From Actinomycetes bacterium (GTDB lineage: Bacteria; Actinomycetota; Actinomycetes; Propionibacteriales; Propionibacteriaceae): DNA of 13,093 nt. The stretch is taken from assembly GCA_023437345.1 (NCBI GenBank), contig JAEZGC010000093.1, positions 1-13,093 on the forward strand, in the 5' to 3' direction. How positions within the stretch are numbered: the first letter of the stretch is position 1; every line of letters begins with the position of its first letter. The notes under the pieces were generated by a model. That model worked only from the letters and a program-made list of their open reading frames with translations, searched no databases and was not told where the DNA came from. Both the position numbers and the translations under genes were made by a program. Positions 6,964 to 13,093 of this stretch are shown here, in pieces.

Positions 6964-7425
6964 TCAGGGCAGCGCCTGGTGGCGGGGGTAGACGACCACT
7001 GTCGCGCCGTCGATCCGGTAGACCTCCACCTGCTCGCCGGCGGCGATGACGGCCCCGTCGACGCTGCGGGCCGTCCACACCTCGCCCGCCAGCTTCACCT
7101 CGCCGCCGGTGGCGGTCACCTCGGCCACCACGACCCCGTTGCTGCCGACAAGGTTGTCCAGCGAGGAGCGGTAGCCGGGCATCCGGCGCACCCGTTCCAG
7201 CATGGTGGGGCGCAGCAGGCCGAGCATCAGGACGGCGACGACGACCGCGACGGCGATCTGCAGCCACAGCAGCCCCGGCACCACGAGCGCGGTCACCCCG
7301 CCGGCGATGGCGCCGGCGGCGAGCATGAGCAGCATGAAGTCGAGGGTGGCCAGCTCAGTCAGTGCGAGCCCGGCGCCCAGCGCGAACCACAGCGCCCAGA
7401 CGTTGTCAGACAACCACTCCAGCAT
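6964..7425 (-). CDS. NfeD-like membrane protein with C-terminal OB fold
   Basis: This 153-aa protein has an N-terminal membrane part with hydrophobic stretches at about 7-25, 28-50 and 53-72. It is followed by a soluble OB-fold domain of the NfeD C-terminal type (about 88-150; LVGSNGVVVAEV ... GEVWTARSVDG). The ClpP-class protease domain of long NfeD proteins is missing, so this is the short, non-proteolytic form that works with an SPFH partner. That partner is the next gene downstream. The ATG at 7425 is preceded by CAGGAG at 5 nt spacing. No promoter was recognised in the 54-bp gap after the ABC gene, so the two may be co-transcribed. The likely role is assembly or regulation of the SPFH scaffold in the cytoplasmic membrane. 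Confidence 0.88.
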   Translation of the reverse strand: MLEWLSDNVWALWFALGAGLALTELATLDFMLLMLAAGAIAGGVTALVVPGLLWLQIAVAVVVAVLMLGLLRPTMLERVRRMPGYRSSLDNLVGSNGVVVAEVTATGGEVKLAGEVWTARSVDGAVIAAGEQVEVYRIDGATVVVYPRHQALP

Positions 7426-7479
7426 CGGATCTCCTGAGCTCGTTGGGATCCATGATGCCAGCCGGGTGGTTGCCGGGGG

Positions 7480-8295
<816 letters not shown>

Positions 8296-8302
8296 GGCCC
8301 CA

Positions 8303-8308
8303 AACCTA
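8303..8308 (-). promoter_or_regulatory. Candidate -10 box of the ABC ATPase gene (leaderless start)
   Basis: On the minus strand, TAGGTT is followed by 7 nt and then the ATG at 8295. No Shine-Dalgarno sequence fits in that space. The box lies in the 61-bp gap after fabI, giving the ABC-nfeD-SPFH genes a possible promoter separate from fabG-fabI. No clear -35 was found. Confidence 0.5.
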
Positions 8309-8356
8309 CCGGTCCCAGAGGGCGGGTGGAGACCCGGCGTTCGCGGCCGCCGACGG

Positions 8357-9127
8357 TCAGGCCCCGGTGGAGTGCAGCCCGCCGTCGACGTGGATCATCT
8401 CGCCTGTGGTGGCCGGGAACCAGTCGCTGAGCAGGGCCACCACCGCCTTCGCCGTGGGGGTGAGGTCGCGCGGGTCCCAGCCGAGCGGTGCGCGGCTCTC
8501 CCAGATGTCGTTGAATGACTCAGCCCCGGGGATCGCCTTCTTCGCGATGGTCTCCAGCGGCCCGGCCGCCACGAGGTTGCTCCGGACCCCTTCCGGGCCG
8601 AGGTAGCGGGCCAGGTAGCGCGAGGCGCTCTCCAGGGCTGCCTTGGACACCCCCATCCAGTCGTAGGTGGGCCACGACGTCCGGGCGTCGAAAGTGAGCC
8701 CGACCACGGAGGCCGACTTCCTGAACAGCGGTCGGCAGGCCATGGTGAGACTGACCAGCGAGTAGGCGGATACCTGGACCGAGGTCGCCACGTCGGCGAA
8801 CGGGGTGGTCAGGAACCTGCCGCCGAGCGCCGTCTCGGGGTTGGCGTAGGCGATCGAGTGGACCACCCCGTCGAGGTGGTCGACATGCTCTCCCACGCGT
8901 TCGGCGAGGGTGGCGAGGTGCTGGTCGTCGCTGACGTCCAGTTCGATCAGCGGCGGTTGCGGGTCGAGCCGCTTCAGGATCCGCCCGGTCAGGCTCATCG
9001 CCCGGCCGAAGTTCGACACCACCACCGTCGCGCCCTCGGCCTGGGCCAGTTCCACCACCCGGTAGCCGATCGACGTGTTCATGGTCACCCCGGCGACCAG
9101 GATGTTCTTGCCCTGCAGGATTCCCAT
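8357..9127 (-). CDS. fabI: Enoyl-[acyl-carrier-protein] reductase (NADH), FabI/InhA type
   Basis: This 256-aa short-chain dehydrogenase performs the last reduction of each fatty-acid elongation cycle, converting trans-2-enoyl-ACP to acyl-ACP. The N-terminal cofactor loop GVTMNTSIGY has the enoyl-reductase form rather than TGxxxGxG. The D64-V65 pair, HSIAYA (90-95) and SAYS (120-123) follow the family pattern. The catalytic set is Y155, M158 and K162 (TYDWMGVSK), equivalent to InhA Y158, M161 and K165. The C-terminus reads LLSDWFPATTGEMIHVDGG, close to mycobacterial InhA. The same frame is open upstream to 9493, but I use the ATG at 9127. It follows an AAGGGG site in the 14-nt gap after fabG, which indicates co-transcription. 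Residue A93 replaces the Gly found in E. coli FabI (G93) and InhA (G96). Confidence 0.95.
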   Translation of the reverse strand: MGILQGKNILVAGVTMNTSIGYRVVELAQAEGATVVVSNFGRAMSLTGRILKRLDPQPPLIELDVSDDQHLATLAERVGEHVDHLDGVVHSIAYANPETALGGRFLTTPFADVATSVQVSAYSLVSLTMACRPLFRKSASVVGLTFDARTSWPTYDWMGVSKAALESASRYLARYLGPEGVRSNLVAAGPLETIAKKAIPGAESFNDIWESRAPLGWDPRDLTPTAKAVVALLSDWFPATTGEMIHVDGGLHSTGA

Positions 9128-9141
9128 TGCGTCCCCTTGCC

Positions 9142-9858
9142 TCAGTGGCCCATGCCCAGGCCGCCGTCGACCGGCAGCACGGCTCCGGAGATGAAGCCTG
9201 CCGAATCCGAGGCCAGGAAGGCCACCGCTGCGGCGACCTCGTCCGGCCTGCCGAGCCGTCCGGCCGGGGTGGTGGCCCGGTACCTGGCGACCAGGTCCTC
9301 GCTCAGCACCGCGGTCATGTCGGTTTCGATGAACCCCGGCGCCACCACGTTGGCGGTCACCCCGCGGCCGCCAAGTTCCCGGGTGAGCGAGCGGGCCAGC
9401 CCGACCAGCGCCGCCTTCGACGCGGAGTAGTTCACCTGTCCTGGTGAGCCGTACAGGCCGACCACCGAGCCGGTGAACACGATCCGGCCCCACCGCCCCC
9501 TGATCATCGAGCGGGCGGCCCGCTTGGCCACCCGGAACGAACCGGCGAGGTTGACGTCCATGACCTGGCTCCAGTCGTCCTCGCTCATCCGGAGCAGCAG
9601 GGTGTCGCGGGTCACCCCGGCATTGGAGACCAGCACCTCCACGGGCCCGTGCTCGGCCTCAACGGCGGCGAACCCGGCGTCCACGGCCGCCGGGTCGGCG
9701 ACGTCGCAGGCGATCCCCAGCGCTGCGTCGGGGGCGTCCCCGGCCCGGCTGAAGCTGGCCACCTTGTGGCCGTCGGCCAGGAAACGCTCGACTATCGCCC
9801 GTCCGATGCCGCGGTTGCCCCCGGTGACGAGGACGCTACGTGGTGCTGTGTGGGTCAC
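9142..9858 (-). CDS. fabG: 3-oxoacyl-[acyl-carrier-protein] reductase FabG (MabA-like)
   Basis: This 238-aa short-chain dehydrogenase reduces 3-oxoacyl-ACP to 3-hydroxyacyl-ACP with NADPH in fatty acid synthesis. Visible features are the cofactor motif TGGNRGIG (12-19), CDV (51-53), NAG (79-81), N103, the catalytic triad S131, Y144 and K148 (NYSASK), and the C-terminal signature FISGAVLPVDGGLGMGH. The wording of the nucleotide loop and the C-terminus is very close to mycobacterial MabA (FabG1), which is also followed by inhA. The length is normal. GTG at 9858 is the start; a TACCGT box ends 7 nt upstream, so the mRNA should be leaderless. fabI starts 14 nt after its stop. The pair presumably supplies two reductases of one type II synthase. 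Confidence 0.95.
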   Translation of the reverse strand: MTHTAPRSVLVTGGNRGIGRAIVERFLADGHKVASFSRAGDAPDAALGIACDVADPAAVDAGFAAVEAEHGPVEVLVSNAGVTRDTLLLRMSEDDWSQVMDVNLAGSFRVAKRAARSMIRGRWGRIVFTGSVVGLYGSPGQVNYSASKAALVGLARSLTRELGGRGVTANVVAPGFIETDMTAVLSEDLVARYRATTPAGRLGRPDEVAAAVAFLASDSAGFISGAVLPVDGGLGMGH

Positions 9859-9865
9859 GGCGGCA

Positions 9866-9871
9866 ACGGTA
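9866..9871 (-). promoter_or_regulatory. -10 box of the fabG-fabI operon (leaderless start)
   Basis: On the minus strand, TACCGT fits TAnnnT and is followed by 7 nt and the GTG at 9858. A weak -35 candidate, TTCGGA, lies 18 nt further upstream (9890-9895). It belongs to the 99-bp divergent region shared with the DUF3099 operon. Confidence 0.5.
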
Positions 9872-9945
9872 GCGGGTGGTCAGCCGTGTTCCGAACTGCG
9901 GACCCGCCCGCCCGGTGCCCGGCGCAGGGCTTCCCGGCGGCGCCG

Positions 9946-9951
9946 TAGGCT
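9946..9951 (+). promoter_or_regulatory. -10 box of the DUF3099-SURF1-META-rlmA operon (leaderless start)
   Basis: TAGGCT is followed by 6 nt and then the GTG at 9958. Initiation would coincide with the first base of the start codon. There is no Shine-Dalgarno sequence and no clear -35. Confidence 0.55.
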
Positions 9952-9957
9952 TGGCAC

Positions 9958-10287
9958 GTGGCTCGGGAGCGGGAGAGGCGAGGGCGGGCGCCGGTCATCA
10001 CCAGTGCCCGGCCGGGACGCACCCTCGACACCAATGCGCGGCGCACCCGCTACCTGTGGACGATGGCTGTTCGGGTGGCCTGCTTCGTCGCCGCCACGCT
10101 GACCCCCCTGCCGTGGAACCTGCTGCTGCTGGTCGCGGCCGCTGTGCTTCCCGCGCTGGCGGTGATGCTGGCCAACGCCATCGACCTGCGCGCCCAGCCG
10201 GCGGCCGCGCCAGCCGAACCGGACGCCACCAGGCCGGCGCTGAGCAGCCCGCGCACGCTGCCAGGATCCGTCGAGGAGGACGAGTGA
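9958..10287 (+). CDS. DUF3099 family membrane protein
   Basis: This 109-aa protein of unknown function is typical of actinobacteria. A basic N-terminal segment with VITSA (14-18) leads to RTRYLWTMAVRVACF, then two hydrophobic segments (about 34-50 and 53-72, ending AAVLPALAVMLANAID). The R-x-R-Y-x(3)-M-x-V-R and VLP-x(2)-AV-x(2)-ANA patterns match what I know of DUF3099. A hydrophilic Pro/Ala/Glu tail follows. It starts at a GTG immediately after a TAGGCT box. Its TGA overlaps the GTG of the SURF1 gene by 4 bp (GTGA), so the two are translationally coupled. DUF3099 genes are often found close to SURF1, which hints at a role around respiratory-complex assembly. That role is inference only. Confidence 0.82.
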   Translation: MARERERRGRAPVITSARPGRTLDTNARRTRYLWTMAVRVACFVAATLTPLPWNLLLLVAAAVLPALAVMLANAIDLRAQPAAAPAEPDATRPALSSPRTLPGSVEEDE

Positions 10288-11069
10288 GACTGCTCAGCGC
10301 GCCGATGGGCGCGCCGGCTCCCGGTGCCCGCATGTGGCCGCGCTGGGTGGCGCTGGCCGTCTTGGTCGTCACCCTCGTGATCGCGTTCGTGAACCTTGGC
10401 TACTGGCAGCTTGACCGGCTCGACCAGCGCCGCGAGCGCAACCAGTCGGTGGCCGAGCACGAGAACGCGCCGGTGCGGGACTGGGACGAGGTGTTCGGAC
10501 CGGTGATCACCGAGTCCGACCAGTGGCAGCGGGTCCAGGTGACCGGAACCTTCGACGGCGAGCATCAGTTCATCGTGCGCTACCGCTCGCAGGAGGGGCG
10601 CTCCGGCTACGAGGTGCTGACCCCGCTGCGGACCGGCGACGGCCGGCACCTGCTGGTCAACCGCGGGTTCGGCGTCCGGCCAGCCGGGGAGGACTTCCCT
10701 GCGACAGCACCGCCCGCGCCGACCGGCCAGGTGCAGCTCGTCGGCCACGTCCGACGCAACGAGCAGGGCTCCGGCCAGGCGGTCACCCCGGCCGATGGCC
10801 AGGTGCGACTGGTGAACTCTGTGGCGATCGCTGAAGCGCTGCCCTACGACCTGCTGGACGGCTACCTCGGCGTGCTGGAGATGGACCCTGCCGCACAGGA
10901 CGGCCTGGTGCCCGTCCTGCCCCCGCCGGCCGACGAGGGCAGCCACCTGTCGTATGCGATTCAATGGTTCATGTTCAGCGCGCTGGCGGGCGTCGGCCTG
11001 GTCGTCCTGATCCGGACTGACGTGAAGGCGCAGCGCAGGACGACGGCCACGACCAAGGAGGACTCATGA
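10284..11069 (+). CDS. SURF1 family cytochrome c oxidase assembly protein
   Basis: This 261-aa membrane protein of the SURF1/Shy1 family assists assembly of the aa3-type oxidase, probably at the heme-a insertion step. It has the family layout: an N-terminal transmembrane helix (about 21-38) running into NLGYWQLDRLDQRRERN, a large extracytoplasmic domain, and a C-terminal transmembrane helix (about 226-246) that starts at SYAIQWFMF. The first motif (LG-x-WQL-x-RL) and the last (SYA-x-QWF) are the SURF1 hallmarks. In between, LLVNRGF is also typical. I chose GTG 10284, which overlaps the DUF3099 stop and has GAGGAGG about 4 nt upstream. The frame is open much further upstream, but that stretch covers DUF3099. 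It implies an aerobic respiratory chain; no oxidase subunit genes are in the window. Confidence 0.93.
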   Translation: MRLLSAPMGAPAPGARMWPRWVALAVLVVTLVIAFVNLGYWQLDRLDQRRERNQSVAEHENAPVRDWDEVFGPVITESDQWQRVQVTGTFDGEHQFIVRYRSQEGRSGYEVLTPLRTGDGRHLLVNRGFGVRPAGEDFPATAPPAPTGQVQLVGHVRRNEQGSGQAVTPADGQVRLVNSVAIAEALPYDLLDGYLGVLEMDPAAQDGLVPVLPPPADEGSHLSYAIQWFMFSALAGVGLVVLIRTDVKAQRRTTATTKEDS

Positions 11070-11824
11070 GGACACTGGGCGCGGCGCTGCTCGTGCTGGC
11101 GTTCGTGGCGAGCGGCTGCACGGCAGTGGTGCCGGCCAGCCCTGCACCGTCGCTGCGCGGCACCTCCTGGGTGGTGACCAGGATCGCCGGCGAGCCGACC
11201 CTTGCCGACTACCAGCCGACAATGGCCTTCGGCCCCGGCGGTGAACTGACCGGCGACAACGGCTGCAACCTGTACTCAGGCAGCTACCGACTCTCCGGGG
11301 CCGGCCTGACCTTCACCCCACCGGCACAGACCATGATGGCCTGCACCGACGGCGGCCGCGCCGAGCAGGAGACCGCCTTCGCCGCGGCCCTGGCCGCTGT
11401 GGCGTCCGTGCGCGGGGCGGACACCCACCTCGAGTTGCGGGACGCGGCGGGCACTGTGGTGCTCGAACTCGGGCCGGTGCCGCCGCTCGAGCTCGCCGGC
11501 ACGTCGTGGCTGCTGGCCGGCGTGGTGGACGGCTCCTCGCTCACCGCTCCCGTCGACGGCACGGCGGTGACGCTGAGCTTCGACGCCGGTTCGCTGTCGG
11601 GCAAGGCGTGCAACTCGTTCAGGGGCGGCTACCAGCTCAGCGGCAGCGACATCGCGGTCGGCACGCTGGCCAGCACGCGGATGATGTGCACCGACCCCGG
11701 CGTGATGGAGCAGGAGGCACTGGTGCTGGAGTTGCTCGAGGCCGCCACCCGGGCCCAGCAGAGCCGCGGCGTCCTCGTCCTCACCGCACCTGACGGCAGA
11801 GGGCTGCAGTTCGGCAAGGCGTGA
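11066..11824 (+). CDS. Lipoprotein with two META (HslJ-like) domains
   Basis: This 252-aa secreted lipoprotein has a short signal peptide ending in the lipobox VASGC, with C18 as the acylated residue. Two META domains follow in tandem, at about 30-137 and 141-250. Both open with L-x-GTSW and contain a G-x(2)-CN-x(3)-G-x-Y motif (C67; C182) and an MM-x(0,1)-CTD motif (C93; C208). The cysteines are 26 residues apart in both copies, consistent with one disulfide per domain outside the membrane. META domains occur in HslJ, linked to novobiocin resistance in E. coli, and in stress-related lipoproteins. No enzymatic function is established. The ATG at 11066 overlaps the SURF1 stop (ATGA) and follows AAGGAGG at 4 nt. 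It is therefore in the DUF3099-SURF1 operon. Confidence 0.9.
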   Translation: MRTLGAALLVLAFVASGCTAVVPASPAPSLRGTSWVVTRIAGEPTLADYQPTMAFGPGGELTGDNGCNLYSGSYRLSGAGLTFTPPAQTMMACTDGGRAEQETAFAAALAAVASVRGADTHLELRDAAGTVVLELGPVPPLELAGTSWLLAGVVDGSSLTAPVDGTAVTLSFDAGSLSGKACNSFRGGYQLSGSDIAVGTLASTRMMCTDPGVMEQEALVLELLEAATRAQQSRGVLVLTAPDGRGLQFGKA

Positions 11825-11825
11825 G

Positions 11826-12653
11826 GTGGGGATAGCGGCCGGCGCCGGACTGCTCGCCTGCCCGCACTGCGGCGGTGAGCTGGCGCTGACTGACGCCGGC
11901 GCCCGCTGCGACTCCGGTCACAGCTTCGACCTCGCGCGGAAGGGCTACCTGAACCTGCTGGCCGGCCCGCAGCCCCGCAACGCCGACACTGCGGCGATGC
12001 TGGCCGCCCGCGTCCGGGTGCTCGACTCCGGCCTGTTCGACCCGCTGCTCGACCTGGTCGCCGGCCACGCCCGGCCGGCCCGACGGATCCTCGAGGTGGG
12101 CGCCGGCACCGCTCACTACCTTCGACGCGCCCTCGGCGACGACCCGGCCGCCGCCGGCGTCGCGCTGGACGTATCGGTGCCGGCGGCGAGGACGGCGGCG
12201 CGGGCCGACCCCCGGATCGCGTCGGTGGTGGCCGACACCTGGCGTGGCCTGCCGGTCCGCGACCACAGCGTGGACGCGGTGCTGAGCGTGTTCGCCCCGC
12301 GCAACCTGGCCGAGTTCGCCCGGGTACTGGTGACCGGCGGCCGGCTGCTGGTACTGGCCCCCAACGACGGCCACCTGGCCGGGTTGCGCGAGCGGTACGG
12401 GCTGCTGGCGATCGAGGCCGCAAAGCAGGACCGGCTGCTCGCCGCGGCGAGCGAGTTCTTCGACGTCAGGGCCACCTCACGGGTGCGGGTCGGCGTGACC
12501 CTCACGGCCGCGCAGGCCGGCGACCTGATCGCCATGGGACCCAACGCATTCCACGACCCGCCCGTCCCGGCCGGCCCGCACCGCGACCATCTCGACGTCA
12601 CGCTGCGGGTGTTCGAACCGTTACCGGCCGCCGGTTCCGGCCCGCTCGGCTGA
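11826..12653 (+). CDS. rlmA: RlmA-type 23S rRNA (guanine-N1)-methyltransferase
   Basis: This 275-aa SAM-dependent methyltransferase is related to RlmA, which methylates a guanine in helix 35 of 23S rRNA: G745 for RlmAI, G748 for RlmAII/TlrB. An N-terminal zinc ribbon (C12, C15, C28, H32) runs into SFDLARKGYLNLL, a family hallmark. The SAM motif I is ILEVGAGTAHYL (88-99). Further on, VFAPRNLAEFARVL and LAPNDGHLAGLRERYG follow the RlmA pattern. In a Gram-positive the G748 enzyme is the likelier type. TlrB, its relative in Streptomyces fradiae, contributes to tylosin resistance. The GTG at 11826 begins 1 nt after the META stop and lacks a strong Shine-Dalgarno sequence, so translation is probably coupled. 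The alternative reading, a generic class I methyltransferase, is unlikely given the zinc ribbon. Confidence 0.88.
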   Translation: MGIAAGAGLLACPHCGGELALTDAGARCDSGHSFDLARKGYLNLLAGPQPRNADTAAMLAARVRVLDSGLFDPLLDLVAGHARPARRILEVGAGTAHYLRRALGDDPAAAGVALDVSVPAARTAARADPRIASVVADTWRGLPVRDHSVDAVLSVFAPRNLAEFARVLVTGGRLLVLAPNDGHLAGLRERYGLLAIEAAKQDRLLAAASEFFDVRATSRVRVGVTLTAAQAGDLIAMGPNAFHDPPVPAGPHRDHLDVTLRVFEPLPAAGSGPLG

Positions 12654-12697
12654 ACGCCACGCCGGACGGCGGGGGCGCCGGGGCGGACAGTTCGGGT

Positions 12698-12703
12698 GAG
12701 AAT
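12698..12703 (+). promoter_or_regulatory. Possible -10 box of the M20 amidohydrolase gene
   Basis: GAGAAT is followed by 6 nt and then the GTG at 12710, the same geometry as the other leaderless starts here. It lacks the leading T of TAnnnT. The surrounding 56-bp gap (12654-12709) shows no clear terminator or Shine-Dalgarno sequence. Confidence 0.3.
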
Positions 12704-12709
12704 GTCGCT

Positions 12710-13093
12710 GTGACCTGGCCCACGCCCGCCGCTGCCGACCTGCTCGCCCAGCTGACCGGGCACATCGCCGAGGTGCTGCCGCAGGCCCAGCTGCTGCGCC
12801 GCGAACTGCACCGCCACCCCAACCTGGGCGGCGCGGAACGCCCCACCTCCGACCGGCTCCGCCGCGCGCTGCCCGGCCTGAAGGCGACCCGCGTCGCCGA
12901 CACCGGGTTCGTGGTCCGGCTCGGCCCCGAGGACGGTCCGACGGTCGCCGTCCGCGCCGAACTGGACGCCCTGCCGGTCATCGAACAGACCCAGGTGCCG
13001 TGGGCGTCCGCCAATGACGCGATGCACGCCTGCGGCCACGACGTCCACATGGCGGCCCCCGGGGGGCGGCGGCCCGCGGCCCCCCGGGTCCCC
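12710..13093 (+). CDS. M20-family amidohydrolase, N-terminal fragment (cut by the window end)
   Basis: About 116 reliable residues remain of a protein that usually has about 400. The family removes acyl groups from N-acyl amino acids or similar amides (hippurate hydrolase, IAA-amino-acid hydrolase, AbgB-like) and belongs to the M20D metallopeptidase-like branch. Visible signatures are LLRRELHRHPNLGGAE (28-43), VRAELDALP (about 81-89, carrying the conserved Asp) and MHACGHDVHMAA (105-116), with metal ligands C108 and H110. GTG at 12710 fits the family N-terminus and directly follows a possible -10 element. After HMAA, relatives continue with a helix such as LVAL. Here the frame becomes PGGRRPAAPRVP, encoded by a G/C-only inverted repeat (13058-13088), so the last ~36 bases are probably not genuine. 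It is separate from the rlmA operon (56 bp apart). Confidence 0.85.
   Translation, partial: MTWPTPAAADLLAQLTGHIAEVLPQAQLLRRELHRHPNLGGAERPTSDRLRRALPGLKATRVADTGFVVRLGPEDGPTVAVRAELDALPVIEQTQVPWASANDAMHACGHDVHMAAPGGRRPAAPRVP
13058..13088. repeat. G/C-only inverted repeat at the window end
   Basis: CCCGGGGGGC (13058-13067) is the exact reverse complement of GCCCCCCGGG (13079-13088), with 11 nt between. It interrupts a conserved M20 motif region. This pattern suits a fold-back or low-quality contig end better than a biological terminator inside a gene. Confidence 0.6.

Noticed and set aside
8323..8336. Possible terminator after fabI (CGGGT-GGAG-ACCCG)
   Set aside because: The stem is only 5 bp with no T-tract, too weak in GC-rich DNA to call.
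9128..9493. Upstream extension of the fabI frame
   Set aside because: It overlaps fabG in another frame and has no family similarity. The ATG at 9127 has a ribosome binding site and matches the FabI/InhA N-terminus.
9876..10283. Upstream extension of the SURF1 frame
   Set aside because: It covers the DUF3099 gene in another frame. GTG 10284 has a strong GAGGAGG site and gives the standard SURF1 length.

Overview
This window is a high-GC fragment of an actinobacterial chromosome, probably from a draft or metagenome contig. The evidence is a mycobacterial-type FabG/FabI pair, a DUF3099 protein next to SURF1, an M23 peptidase tail near xerC, and several leaderless starts directly behind TAnnnT boxes. 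A placement near Propionibacteriales is possible, but I cannot prove it. Most of the window is housekeeping DNA, and I did not find a convincing new defence, mobile or biosynthetic system.

Layout. Positions 1-325 hold the 3' end of an M23-type peptidase gene (+). It runs tail-on into a secreted metallophosphoesterase with Fn3 and DNRLRE-like domains (154-2037, -). That gene has lower GC than its neighbours and looks like an accessory insertion. Next come xerC (2128-3081, -) and, divergently, peptide deformylase (3213-3857, +). Deformylase converges on a TrmH/SpoU RNA methyltransferase (3874-4677, -). The methyltransferase shares a 42-bp divergent promoter region with an SBF-like 10-TM transporter (4720-5709, +).

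A block on the minus strand reads, in transcription order, fabG (9858-9142), fabI (9127-8357), a soluble ABC ATPase (8295-7480), an NfeD-like protein (7425-6964) and an SPFH/band-7 protein (6902-5721). FabG and FabI are two reductases of type II fatty acid synthesis. NfeD and SPFH form a known membrane-microdomain pair. The order resembles the M. tuberculosis mabA-inhA-hemZ-...-Rv1487-Rv1488 neighbourhood, with an ABC ATPase where ferrochelatase would be.

Divergent from fabG is a compact + strand operon: DUF3099 membrane protein (9958), SURF1 cytochrome oxidase assembly factor (10284), a double-META lipoprotein (11066) and an RlmA-type 23S rRNA guanine methyltransferase (11826-12653). Overlapping stop and start codons link the first three, and 1 bp separates the last two. 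The window ends inside an M20 amidohydrolase gene whose last ~36 bases look like a contig-end artefact.

No tRNA, rRNA, CRISPR array, insertion sequence or obvious riboswitch was seen. No gene-free stretch exceeds about 131 bp.
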